Made by a program: the position numbers and the translations under genes. Under the pieces are notes generated by a model. The model was not told the DNA's origin. It ran no database searches and was given only the letters and a program-made list of their open reading frames with translations. DNA of 64,000 nt. Origin: Actinocrinis sp035605935 (GTDB lineage Bacteria; Actinomycetota; Actinomycetes; Streptomycetales; Catenulisporaceae). Shown piece by piece: positions 1 to 7,882 of this stretch. The stretch lies in the NCBI RefSeq assembly GCF_035605935.1, contig NZ_DATNGK010000051.1, forward strand, positions 32,641 to 96,640, given 5' to 3'. How positions within the stretch are numbered: position 1 is the first letter of the stretch; each line of letters begins with the position of its first letter.

Positions 1-1278
1 GCCGCGGGCGGCGGGCTCACGGTCGGCCTGGTTCATTGGGCGCTGCCACCGACCATCGGCGGCGTGGAATCACATCTCGCGGACTACATCCGGCTGCTCA
101 CCCAGCGCGGCGTCAAGGTCGTGGTGTTGACCGGCGAGCGCAAGCCGCTCCAGCAGCTGGCTGATCTTGCGGAAATCCACAGCAATCCGCTGCTTCGCCT
201 CGCCGGCGGCGGCGAGGTGCCGGATGACGGCCCGGAATGCATCGACGAGCTGACGACTTGGTTCGGACAGGTGCTGGCCGGCAGCGGGGTGGACGTCGTG
301 CACGCTCACAACCTGCACTACTTCTCCTCTGCCCCGGCGACCGCGCTCAACGAGGTGTGTTGGAAGCTGGACATCGCCCGTCATCACACCTTCCACAATT
401 ACTGGGCGGACGGCGCCCAGTTGGCTGGCTTGATCGAGAACTGGGAGGGCCGGTGGGCGAACTCCGAGTTCGTGGCGGGACTCTGCGACGACGGCTACCT
501 CGGATCGCGCCCACGGACCCGCTATATGGGCATCGACCCAGACCGTTTCATTCGGCGGCGTAAGCCCTTTGAGGGGCGCGACCCGACTACAGACAATCCG
601 GCTCTCGCCCCGCTGATCCTGCAACCGGCCCGGCTGCTGCGCTGGAAGGGCCCGATGACCTCGGTGCGGATGCTCCGCCTTCTGCACGACAACGACTATC
701 GCGCGCGACTTCTCATCACCGACACCAGCCAGTTCATCGACTGGGACGACGAGCGCAAGGCACTCAGGGCCGAGCTCAACGACCAGATCGATGAACTCAA
801 GCTGTCGCGTTGGGTCGAATTCAGCGATGACGTCTTCTACGCGGGGATGCCAGAGCTGTACGACGAGGCTGACATCGTGATCAATCCGTCTCACGGCGAA
901 CCGCTCGGGCTGGTCGCGCTGGAAGCGATGGCCGCGGCACGCCCTGTCGTCGTCACGGACTCCGGCGGCATGACCGAGACCTTCGACCAACGGACGGGCG
1001 CCGTCGTCGCCGACGACAGGAGCCTGGCGGAAAACCTCTTCGAGGCTGTGCGCGGCTTCCTCGATGACCCGCGCAGCGCGGTCAGGTCGGGACGCCGCGG
1101 GCGCAGGCATGTGGTCAAGAACTTCCACATGAACGTGTATGTGGACGCGATGCTCGATGCGTATCGAGCCACCCTGAAGCCGCAGAAGGCTCGGCTCGCG
1201 GCGGAAAGCGTCAGCACATCGGCGCCCCATGAGGAGGCATCCATGTCACCTGTCGGCGCGTCAAGCGGTGCCCAATAG
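1..1278 (+). CDS. GT4-family glycosyltransferase (5' end missing)
   Basis: The reading frame is open from base 1, so the gene starts before the window; 425 residues are visible. The first visible residues form the N-terminal strand of a GT-B glycosyltransferase, with a GGVESH motif at visible residues 20-25 that matches the GGxE nucleotide/acceptor loop. The C-terminal half has the GT4 EX7E signature (E300 and E308, in GEPLGLVALEAM) followed by a GG-containing loop, the usual site for the nucleotide-sugar donor. A retaining cytoplasmic sugar transfer, for example in glycan or glycolipid synthesis, is expected, but donor and acceptor cannot be read. The last 40 or so residues are low-complexity. 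A strong hairpin follows the stop. Confidence 0.85.
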   Translation, partial: AAGGGLTVGLVHWALPPTIGGVESHLADYIRLLTQRGVKVVVLTGERKPLQQLADLAEIHSNPLLRLAGGGEVPDDGPECIDELTTWFGQVLAGSGVDVVHAHNLHYFSSAPATALNEVCWKLDIARHHTFHNYWADGAQLAGLIENWEGRWANSEFVAGLCDDGYLGSRPRTRYMGIDPDRFIRRRKPFEGRDPTTDNPALAPLILQPARLLRWKGPMTSVRMLRLLHDNDYRARLLITDTSQFIDWDDERKALRAELNDQIDELKLSRWVEFSDDVFYAGMPELYDEADIVINPSHGEPLGLVALEAMAAARPVVVTDSGGMTETFDQRTGAVVADDRSLAENLFEAVRGFLDDPRSAVRSGRRGRRHVVKNFHMNVYVDAMLDAYRATLKPQKARLAAESVSTSAPHEEASMSPVGASSGAQ

Positions 1279-1290
1279 GCGATCTCAAGT

Positions 1291-1337
1291 AAGAGGCCAG
1301 GCGGTCGCGGTCCGATAGTGGACCTGCCTGGCCTCTT
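1291..1337. terminator. Bidirectional terminator-like hairpin
   Basis: AAGAGGCCAGGC (1291-1302) is a perfect 12-bp inverted repeat of GCCTGGCCTCTT (1326-1337). A second stem, GGTCC/GGACC (1309-1313 and 1320-1324), is nested in the loop. It lies between the convergent glycosyltransferase gene and tRNA-Gly and can serve both. Confidence 0.75.
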
Positions 1338-1341
1338 GCTG

Positions 1342-1415
1342 TGGAGCGGGTGACGGGAATCGAACCCGCGCTGTCAGCTTGGGAAGCTGATGTTCTACCA
1401 TTGAACTACACCCGC
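1342..1415 (-). tRNA. tRNA-Gly (anticodon CCC)
   Basis: The reverse strand folds as a 74-nt cloverleaf. The acceptor stem GCGGGTG pairs with CACCCGC, followed by discriminator T and an encoded CCA. The anticodon stem TCAGC/GCTGA encloses the 7-nt loop TTCCCAA, giving anticodon CCC for glycine codon GGG. The T arm contains GGTTCGATTCC. Discriminator U and a GC-rich acceptor stem are typical of bacterial tRNA-Gly. Confidence 0.95.
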
Positions 1416-1564
1416 AGGATGCCTGCTGCGGCCTGTCCTTTGGGGGGCGGGCCGAGGGTTAGGTTACCAGACGGCGACGCGGGGTGGCGGCGTGGCGGGC
1501 TCGGGGTGGCGCGGGGGGATGGGACCTGTTGGTCGCGCCGTGGGTGGCGCGATACGGTCGGTGG

Positions 1565-2146
1565 GTGTTGCTCTCAGACAAGGATCTGCGCTCGGAGATC
1601 GGCGCAGGGCGGGTGCGGGTCGAGCCGTTCGATGACTCGATGGTGCAGCCGTCGTCCATCGACGTGCGGTTGGACCGGTACTTCCGGGTATTCGAGAACC
1701 ACCGGTACCCGCACATCGACCCGGCGGAGGAGCAGCCGGATCTGACGCGGCTGGTCGAGCCCGAGGGCGATGAGCCGTTCATCCTGCACCCGGGGGAGTT
1801 CGTGCTGGGGTCGACCTACGAGGTGATCTCGCTGCCGGACGACATCGCCTCGCGGCTTGAGGGCAAGTCGAGCTTGGGGCGGCTGGGGCTGCTGACGCAT
1901 TCGACGGCCGGGTTCATCGACCCGGGGTTCTCGGGGCACGTGACCTTGGAGCTGTCGAACGTCGCCACGCTGCCGATCAAGTTGTGGCCGGGCATGAAGA
2001 TCGGGCAACTGTGTATGTTCCGGCTCTCCTCCCCTGCCGAGCACCCATACGGGTCGGCGGTCTACGGCTCGCGGTACCAGGGCCAGCGGGGGCCGACGCC
2101 GTCGCGGTCGTACATGAACTTTCATCGCACGAAGGTGTCTGACTGA
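1565..2146 (+). CDS. dcd: dCTP deaminase, probably dUMP-forming
   Basis: This 193-residue protein deaminates dCTP in thymidylate precursor synthesis. The GTG at 1565 was chosen because it gives the family N-terminus VLLSDKDLRSEI; the longer upstream frame is not conserved. Visible family blocks are QPSSIDVRLD, RLEGKSSLGRLGL, HSTAGFIDPGFSGH (H112 onward) with the catalytic Glu in TLELSN (E129), and the C-terminal GSRYQGQRGPTPSRSY lid. The sequence closely matches the mycobacterial enzyme, which is known to be bifunctional (deaminase plus dUTPase, releasing dUMP); that activity is inferred here from similarity. No strong Shine-Dalgarno is seen. A tRNA gene lies upstream on the other strand. Confidence 0.95.
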   Translation: MLLSDKDLRSEIGAGRVRVEPFDDSMVQPSSIDVRLDRYFRVFENHRYPHIDPAEEQPDLTRLVEPEGDEPFILHPGEFVLGSTYEVISLPDDIASRLEGKSSLGRLGLLTHSTAGFIDPGFSGHVTLELSNVATLPIKLWPGMKIGQLCMFRLSSPAEHPYGSAVYGSRYQGQRGPTPSRSYMNFHRTKVSD

Positions 2147-2192
2147 CCGTGCCGGGCGGCGCTGAGACTGAGCGTGTGACAGGGATGCGGGG

Positions 2193-2654
2193 GTGGCAGC
2201 GATGCGCTGGCCGATGGGGACTGCTGACGCGGACGTAGTGACGGTGTACGCGCAGCGGCTTGCGGATCCGGACAAGGTGTTGGCCGCGGTGAGTGCTCTA
2301 GGCACTGGCGATACGTTTTGCGCGACCGTGCCTGACGGCGCCGACGGGCTTGATGCCGGTACGCCGGGGTACAGCGCGACGATTTCGGACACCGTGGCGA
2401 CGTTCGTCGTCGAGGTGACGCAGGATCCGTTGTTCGGGGAGGCGCCTGCCGCGCTGTCGGATTCCGGGTGGGAGCCTTCGTCGCTGACGAGCTATCAGAT
2501 CTCGGTCGCCTCGCTTGGACCCGGGTCGGATCGGCTGCGCTACCGGCTGGCGAAATCGCTGCTAGAGGCGACCGGCGGCGTGCTGATCGGATCGGATGGC
2601 GCGCGGATGGGCGTGGAGTCTTTGGCGGATGCGACCTGGGGCTCGCTCTGGTAG
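2193..2654 (+). CDS. Hypothetical protein, 153 aa
   Basis: No family recognised. The product is a soluble, acidic 153-residue protein without signal peptide or membrane segment. Its C-terminal half has a plausible alpha/beta pattern (SYQISVASLGPGSDRLRYRLAKSLLEATGGVLIGSDGA is broken here only for description; the key part is RYRLAKSLLEATGG). The start is either GTG 2193 or ATG 2202 (MRWPMG), the latter preceded by a GGGGGTGG stretch. It is followed after about 80 bp by another unknown ORF in the same direction, so the two may form a small unit. Codon use is high-GC and coherent, which supports a real gene. Confidence 0.6.
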   Translation: MAAMRWPMGTADADVVTVYAQRLADPDKVLAAVSALGTGDTFCATVPDGADGLDAGTPGYSATISDTVATFVVEVTQDPLFGEAPAALSDSGWEPSSLTSYQISVASLGPGSDRLRYRLAKSLLEATGGVLIGSDGARMGVESLADATWGSLW

Positions 2655-2732
2655 CGCAACAGGTGAGCCGATACGGGTGATTTATCGGCCTGCGCTCCGC
2701 GTTCCCACTCGTGCCGCTGCGAAAGTGTGGCC

Positions 2733-3608
2733 ATGGAGCGTTGGAGCCAGAGCCTGTCCCGCGTCACCGGGCCGCTACACGTGCGCACGGTTCCGGGTCT
2801 GCGGCGGCACGAGGAGCGCTGGGCCGACCCGGAGCGGCTGCTGAGCGACAATCCGGTTTTACTGCTGGCCGGGCCGCGCACTGCCGCGTCGATCGAGGCG
2901 TTGGTGCGTACGTGGAACCCGACGCCTACGCGCGATGAGCATGGCGTGTTGCATGTCGCGGACGGCGTGCGGTGGCATGGGCCGTTCCATCTGGATCCGA
3001 CGCTGGCCGCGCAGGCCGACCTGCCCGGCGGTTGGTCGACGGCGTACGTGGCGGAGGCTCCGCGTCGCCGGGTGCGTATCCCGGACGGCCGCAACGCGGA
3101 GGCATTGCGCCGGCGTTATCCGCGCGACATTCCGACCGGGCCGGAGGCACTGGCCTGGTCACTGGTGACCGGGCTCGCTCGGCTGCTTGGGGGCGCGGCA
3201 CGTCTGCCCGGTTGTCCAACTTACGTCGCGGAGCCGAGCGAGACGGTGTTCTGCGTATACGGGCACGAAGCGCTGCCCTGGCAGGTGCTGCGTTCGGTAC
3301 TCGGTCTAGCGATTCCGGACCTGGGACGCAATGGCGCGTTGGCGGCTAACGACTACTGCCTTGACCGGCCCGGAGTACTCGAGATCCGCGTGCAGCCGTT
3401 CGGCGCTGACGAGTTCCTGCCCTACGCACTGCGCTCGCGATCGGACGATGGATGGCCGCACACGGTATACCGCTTCAGCTTGGTAAAGCAGGCGACTGCG
3501 GCGGAAACGGCTTCACTGATCGAGCGGGTGCGTAACACGGCGGTGCTGCTGGCCGAGGTGATCGGCGGGGTGCTGCTGGATGAGGATGGGTTTCCGGTGA
3601 GTACCTGA
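2733..3608 (+). CDS. Hypothetical protein, 291 aa
   Basis: No family recognised. ATG 2733 (MERWSQ) or GTG 2727 two codons earlier could start it. The protein is soluble, with a Trp-rich middle (WNPTPTRDEHG, RWHGPFHLDP) and a C-terminal helical region containing RVRNTAVLLAEVIGGVLLDEDGF. That ending resembles the ATGGVLIGSDG ending of the preceding ORF in spacing and composition, which may reflect a related fold or simply chance. It converges with the membrane-protein gene on the other strand across only 33 bp. Confidence 0.6.
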   Translation: MERWSQSLSRVTGPLHVRTVPGLRRHEERWADPERLLSDNPVLLLAGPRTAASIEALVRTWNPTPTRDEHGVLHVADGVRWHGPFHLDPTLAAQADLPGGWSTAYVAEAPRRRVRIPDGRNAEALRRRYPRDIPTGPEALAWSLVTGLARLLGGAARLPGCPTYVAEPSETVFCVYGHEALPWQVLRSVLGLAIPDLGRNGALAANDYCLDRPGVLEIRVQPFGADEFLPYALRSRSDDGWPHTVYRFSLVKQATAAETASLIERVRNTAVLLAEVIGGVLLDEDGFPVST

Positions 3609-3641
3609 CCACGTGACTGCGTGACCGCCGACGGACGACAG

Positions 3642-4271
3642 CTAACGCGGGACCTGGACGATACAAACGGCTGGGACACCGCACGTGAGCGACCCGGCGA
3701 TCATGCCGGTGACGAGCGAACTGGAGTTCTTGATGGTGACGTTCGCCGGCCAAGCCGACAGATCGACCGGTCCGGTCAGGTTGCTGACTTCGACGGTGGC
3801 CTTACCGAGTCGCAACGCGTTACCGACTCGTATGTTGAGCCGCGTGTCAGGGGGCGTGCTTAACGAAAGGTTCGCTGTGCACAGCGAGTCCGGACAACGT
3901 ACAGACACGAACAACGTTCCTGCGATCACACTCACCGCGCGTTGCGGATGGTCGAAGATGGTTGACCTGTCGGTCTCGTCCAATGCCACTTCGCGTTGAG
4001 CGCTCGGCGATCCCGTCACAGCCACGGATCCGTCGCCGTCGACCACAACATCGACCTCGTATATGTGCGCGTACATGGCGTTTGAACTGCTGGTGTGCGT
4101 GACTCGATGCAGCGCGACGTCGGCGGCGTAGCCGAGTGCGGCGAGGACCGCGAGCGTCAGCACGATGATGAACAGGGCACGGAAGAGCGCTGCGAACCAC
4201 AGCCGTACGCCGCCACGCTCGGTGGCCGCTTCAGGCGCCACGGACTCGGGCGCTTGCGACTCAACCGACAT
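3642..4271 (-). CDS. Single-pass membrane protein, unknown function
   Basis: The ATG at 4271 (MSVESQ) is chosen because a GGAGGTCC ribosome-binding site lies 4-12 bases upstream. The 209-residue product has a short charged N-terminus, one strong membrane helix (LFIIVLTLAVLAALGYAADVAL, residues about 31-52), and an extracytoplasmic part rich in beta-type sequence. This outer part contains four Cys residues (CPDSLCTAN, TCGVPAVC) that could form disulfides. The repeated VSV/VTV pattern suggests a DUF4097-like beta-helix adhesin or sensor fold, but this is only an impression. The gene stands alone between two convergent or unrelated units. Confidence 0.65.
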   Translation of the reverse strand: MSVESQAPESVAPEAATERGGVRLWFAALFRALFIIVLTLAVLAALGYAADVALHRVTHTSSSNAMYAHIYEVDVVVDGDGSVAVTGSPSAQREVALDETDRSTIFDHPQRAVSVIAGTLFVSVRCPDSLCTANLSLSTPPDTRLNIRVGNALRLGKATVEVSNLTGPVDLSAWPANVTIKNSSSLVTGMIAGSLTCGVPAVCIVQVPR

Positions 4272-4344
4272 GACCGGACCTCCGCACACGGGAACTCACA
4301 AGGCAACTGCGGAGCCTAGCGAATCTGACGCCTTATGACAGCGG

Positions 4345-4364
4345 GACCGCAAGGAAGTGCGGTC
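4345..4364. terminator. Small hairpin downstream of the etfD-like gene
   Basis: GACCGCA and TGCGGTC form a perfect 7-bp stem with a 6-nt loop, just after the end of the minus-strand Fe-S oxidoreductase gene. There is no strong T-run, so its activity as a terminator is uncertain. Confidence 0.4.
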
Positions 4365-4401
4365 GCGTTGACGACCGGGATGCGTGTGTGAGAGCTCTGG
4401 A

Positions 4402-6678
4402 TTAGGCGGAGTCGTCCCCGGAGGAGGCGCCGACCGAGGCAAAAGCGACGGCACCGGCGCTGGCGTCGTCCGCGGTCGGCTGCTTGACCGAGCGCAGCAG
4501 CAGTTGCGAGACGTCGACCACTTCCATGGACTCGGGCACCTCGCCGGACTGCTTGCGTGCCGTGATCGAGTCGCCGAGCATCACCAGGCAGTACGGACAG
4601 GCGGTGGAGATCACGTCCGGGTTAGTGGATAGCGCCTCGTCCACCCGCTCGGTGTTGATCCGCTTGCCGATCCGCTCCTCCATCCACATCCGCGCGCCGC
4701 CCGCGCCGCAGCAGAAGCCCCGCTCCTTGCAGCGGTGCATCTCGGTGTTGCGCAGGCCGGGCACCTTGGCGATGATCTCGCGCGGCGGGGTGTAGACCTT
4801 GTTGTGCCGGCCGAGGTAGCAGGGATCGTGGTAGGTGATGTTCTGGTCGACGGGGGTGACCGGAGTCAGCCGGCCCTCGGTGACCAGGTGGTCGAGCAGC
4901 TGCGTGTGGTGAATGACCTCGAACTCGCCGCCGAGTTGCGGGTACTCGTTGGCCAGCGAGTTGAAGCAGTGCGGGCAGGTGGCCACGATCTTCTTCGCCG
5001 GGCCGTCTTTTCCGGTCGCCACAGCACCGAAGGCCTCGTTCAGCACCTCGACGTTCTGCTGCGCGAGCATCTGGAACAGGAACTCATTGCCCAGGCGCCG
5101 GGCCGGATCCCCGGTGCAGCTTTCGCCGCTGCCGAGCACGGCGAACTTCACCCCGGCGATGTGCAGCAGTTCGGCGAACGCCTTGGTGGTCTTCTTGGCG
5201 CGGTCCTCCAGGGCGCCCGCGCAGCCCACCCAGTACAGGTACTCGGTCTCGGCCAGGTCCTCGATCGTCTCACCGAGGACCGGGACCTCGAAGTCGACCT
5301 CGGAGATCCAGTCGAGCCGCTTCTTCGCGGGCATGCCCCACGGGTTGCCCTTGTTCTCCAGGTTCTTGAGCATCGTGCCCGCTTCGGACGGGAATGCGGA
5401 TTCGATCATCACCTGGTAGCGGCGCATGTCGACGATATGGTCCACGTGCTCGATGTCGACAGGGCACTGTTCGACGCACGCGCCACAGGTCGTGCAGGAC
5501 CACAAGGCTTCGGCAGCAATGACTGCGTTGTCCTCGGGCGATCCGACGAAAGGCCGCTCGGCCTCTGCGAGAGCGGAGGCAGGTACCGCAGCGAGCTGAT
5601 CGGCGCTCGCCTTCTCGATGCCCTCTGCATCCTTACCTCCGCCGGCCAGCAGATAAGGCGCCTTGGCGTGTGCGTTATCGCGCAACGAGAGCACGACTAG
5701 CTTCGGTGAGAGGGGCTTGCCGGTGTTCCACGCGGGGCACTGATCCTGGCAGCGGCCGCATTCGGTACAGGTGGAGAAGTCCAGCAGGCCCTTCCACGTG
5801 AAGTCCTCGACCTTGCCGACGCCGAAAATGTCGTCATCCTGCGGGTCCTCGAAGTCGATCGGCAGCCCGTTGGAGAGCATGGGATTCAGCGCGCCGAGCG
5901 CGGTGCCGCCGTCCGCCTTCTTCTTGAACCAGATGTTGGGGAAGGCCAGGAAGCGGTGCCAGGCCACGCCCATGTTCGCGTTGAGCGCAATGGTAATCAT
6001 CCAGGCGAAGGAGATCACGATCTTGAGCATGGCGAACAGATAGACCAGGTTCTCCAGCGTGCCAGCCGACATCTCAGCGAACAGCCGGGAGAGCGGGTAG
6101 GAGAAGAAGAAGTGGATCGAGAACCGGCCGCCGTCCTCCAGCACGTTTTCCACGCCGCGCAGCGCGAAGATGCACAGCAGCACGCCGAGGATCGTGTATT
6201 CGACGTAGTACGCCTGCCACATCACCGAGCCGTAGAACCGTGACGTGCGCGCGTCGACCTTGCGGCTCGGCCGGATGGCCAGCCGGACGATCATCAGCGC
6301 CACGATGCCGGCCAGCCCGAGGAAGCTGAACAGCTCGGTGACGAACTCGTACGGCCACCAGCGGCCCACCAGGGGGAGCTGGAAGCGGGCGTCGAAGAGC
6401 TGGCCGAACGCGGTCACCAGCGTGAAGAACAGCAGCCCGAAGGAGACCATCACGGCCCAGTGCGCCGCACCGATCCACCGCTTGCCGCGCCGGGCCAGCC
6501 TGGTGTGGCCCAGGAACTCGCGCACCAGGTTCTTCGTGCGGGCGACCGGATCGCCGGTGCGGCCGGGGGCTGGCTGCCCAGCCGTGATCAGCCGATACAT
6601 CCGGGAGATCACCCGCGCGAACAGCGCGAAGCCGACCATGGCTATGCCCAGGGAGATGATGATCGCGGCGATGTGCAT
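4402..6678 (-). CDS. etfD: Membrane Fe-S oxidoreductase, EtfD-like (heterodisulfide reductase-related)
   Basis: This 758-residue protein combines five or so N-terminal membrane helices (about residues 5-250, cytochrome-b/NarI-like) with two 4Fe-4S motifs, CTECGRCQDQCP (from C304) and CTTCGACVEQCP (from C395). Two C-terminal CCG domains follow, seen as CPHCFNSL and GFCCGAGGARMWMEE, with ACPYCLVML near the end. The same order is found in the mycobacterial Rv0338c protein, named EtfD, which accepts electrons from the ETF of acyl-CoA oxidation and passes them to the quinone pool. The symbol is given by analogy. The start is ATG 6678, with CAGGAG 12 bases upstream, a long spacing. It is transcribed alone. 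Confidence 0.85.
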   Translation of the reverse strand: MHIAAIIISLGIAMVGFALFARVISRMYRLITAGQPAPGRTGDPVARTKNLVREFLGHTRLARRGKRWIGAAHWAVMVSFGLLFFTLVTAFGQLFDARFQLPLVGRWWPYEFVTELFSFLGLAGIVALMIVRLAIRPSRKVDARTSRFYGSVMWQAYYVEYTILGVLLCIFALRGVENVLEDGGRFSIHFFFSYPLSRLFAEMSAGTLENLVYLFAMLKIVISFAWMITIALNANMGVAWHRFLAFPNIWFKKKADGGTALGALNPMLSNGLPIDFEDPQDDDIFGVGKVEDFTWKGLLDFSTCTECGRCQDQCPAWNTGKPLSPKLVVLSLRDNAHAKAPYLLAGGGKDAEGIEKASADQLAAVPASALAEAERPFVGSPEDNAVIAAEALWSCTTCGACVEQCPVDIEHVDHIVDMRRYQVMIESAFPSEAGTMLKNLENKGNPWGMPAKKRLDWISEVDFEVPVLGETIEDLAETEYLYWVGCAGALEDRAKKTTKAFAELLHIAGVKFAVLGSGESCTGDPARRLGNEFLFQMLAQQNVEVLNEAFGAVATGKDGPAKKIVATCPHCFNSLANEYPQLGGEFEVIHHTQLLDHLVTEGRLTPVTPVDQNITYHDPCYLGRHNKVYTPPREIIAKVPGLRNTEMHRCKERGFCCGAGGARMWMEERIGKRINTERVDEALSTNPDVISTACPYCLVMLGDSITARKQSGEVPESMEVVDVSQLLLRSVKQPTADDASAGAVAFASVGASSGDDSA

Positions 6679-6763
6679 AGTTGAGCCGAGCTCCTGTTTC
6701 GGTGCCGGGTGGTGCTTAGGCGCAGTCCTGAGCGCGCGAGGCGTCGCTCGGAGATCGTCTGCA

Positions 6764-6793
6764 ACTCTACTCGCCAGTAACTTATGGCGTGAA
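6764..6793 (-). promoter_or_regulatory. Candidate promoter of the etfD-like gene
   Basis: On the minus strand TTCACG (6793-6788) and TAGAGT (6769-6764) are separated by 18 bp, about 85 bp before the start codon. The match to the housekeeping consensus is moderate. Confidence 0.3.
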
Positions 6794-6835
6794 CCCGGCC
6801 GTACGTGCCGTTGGTCACCTTCGAGCGCCTAGGCG

Positions 6836-7729
6836 CTAGCGATAGAAACCGTGCGACTCACTGAGCGATTCGTGCGCTTCGAGGCGGGCCTGGGTGCGCT
6901 CGGGTGCCGCGTCTGCTATCGCCTGGACCAGCAGTGATGCGAGCACCATCGGCGCGGCGTGCGAGTCGAAGACCAGGCGGGAGCCCACACCGGCCGGCAG
7001 TAGCACATCGGCCGAACCGGCGAAGGGCACCAGGGGGTTGTCCGTGACCAGCGCGACCTTGAGTCCGAGTTCGCGCGCGTGGTCGATCGCGGTCAGCGCT
7101 TCCTGCGCGTAGCGCGGCAGCAGGAAGGCGACCATCCACGTGGCGCCTGCCTGGCGGGCCTGAAGCAGCGCATCGTCCGCGGTCGTGCCCGCGGAGGAGA
7201 TCAGCCGTACGTCCGGGTGGATTCGTTGCGCGCTGTATGCGAAGTAGTGCGCGACCGAGAGGGAGAGGCGCAGACCGAGGACCACGAGCGGATTCGAGGC
7301 GGCGAGCAGCCGGCCCGTCTCGATCAGGCGGTCGGGCGTCGTGGCGAGGCGTTGCAGGGCTTCCAGGTTGGCCTGTTCGGCTGCGATCGCGGCCTGGAAC
7401 TCGTTGCGGCGCACCTCTTCCGGAGACTCGCCGACCGATCCGAGCACAATGCCCTTGAGCGCGTCACGCAGCGCTGGATAGCCGGAGAAGCCGAGCGCGG
7501 TGGCGAAGCGGGTAACCGAGGGCTGACTCACGCCGACCCGGTCGGCCAGATCGACGCTCGACATGAACACGACCTCGGCCAGATGGTCAATCAGGAACTG
7601 GCCGATCCGGCGCTGGGCAGGGGAGAGGCGACGGCCGTCGAGCAGCCCGAGTACCTGCTCGGTCGAGCTGCCAGCGGCACCTACCGCCGCGTCGGGAAAA
7701 CCGGCCTGATCGGGCATCACCGCTGCCAC
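6836..7729 (-). CDS. RpiR/MurR-family transcriptional regulator (HTH-SIS), hut-linked
   Basis: The protein has an N-terminal HTH_6 domain (residues about 25-100, with VSQPSVTRFATALGFSGYP as the recognition region) and a C-terminal SIS sugar-phosphate-type domain (about 130-270, with ISSAGTTADDALLQA and VALVTDNPLVP). GTG 7729 is preferred because GGAGGTGA lies 5 bases upstream; a GTG three codons earlier overlaps that ribosome-binding site. It is encoded just downstream of hutH on the same strand, so it is a likely regulator of the histidine-utilisation genes; RpiR proteins usually sense phosphorylated or acidic metabolites, and the ligand here is unknown. The mature product would be 297 residues. 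Confidence 0.85.
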   Translation of the reverse strand: MAAVMPDQAGFPDAAVGAAGSSTEQVLGLLDGRRLSPAQRRIGQFLIDHLAEVVFMSSVDLADRVGVSQPSVTRFATALGFSGYPALRDALKGIVLGSVGESPEEVRRNEFQAAIAAEQANLEALQRLATTPDRLIETGRLLAASNPLVVLGLRLSLSVAHYFAYSAQRIHPDVRLISSAGTTADDALLQARQAGATWMVAFLLPRYAQEALTAIDHARELGLKVALVTDNPLVPFAGSADVLLPAGVGSRLVFDSHAAPMVLASLLVQAIADAAPERTQARLEAHESLSESHGFYR

Positions 7730-7882
7730 GTCCGTCACCTCCGTTCGCGACCGCCTTGGCTATTGGGTGCTTTTCCTGGTGCGCGGCACGAGTCTTGCGC
7801 CGAACTATGGATTGGCCGACCAGGATAAGCCAGCCGTCGCTGTGCAGGCGCTGGGTTTATCCCTGCGTCGTATGCCTCGGTT

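Noticed and set aside
6825..6838. AGCGCCTAGGCGCT palindrome at the end of the RpiR gene
   Set aside because: Perfect but only 14 bp with no loop, and it includes the stop codon; too short to call an operator or terminator.
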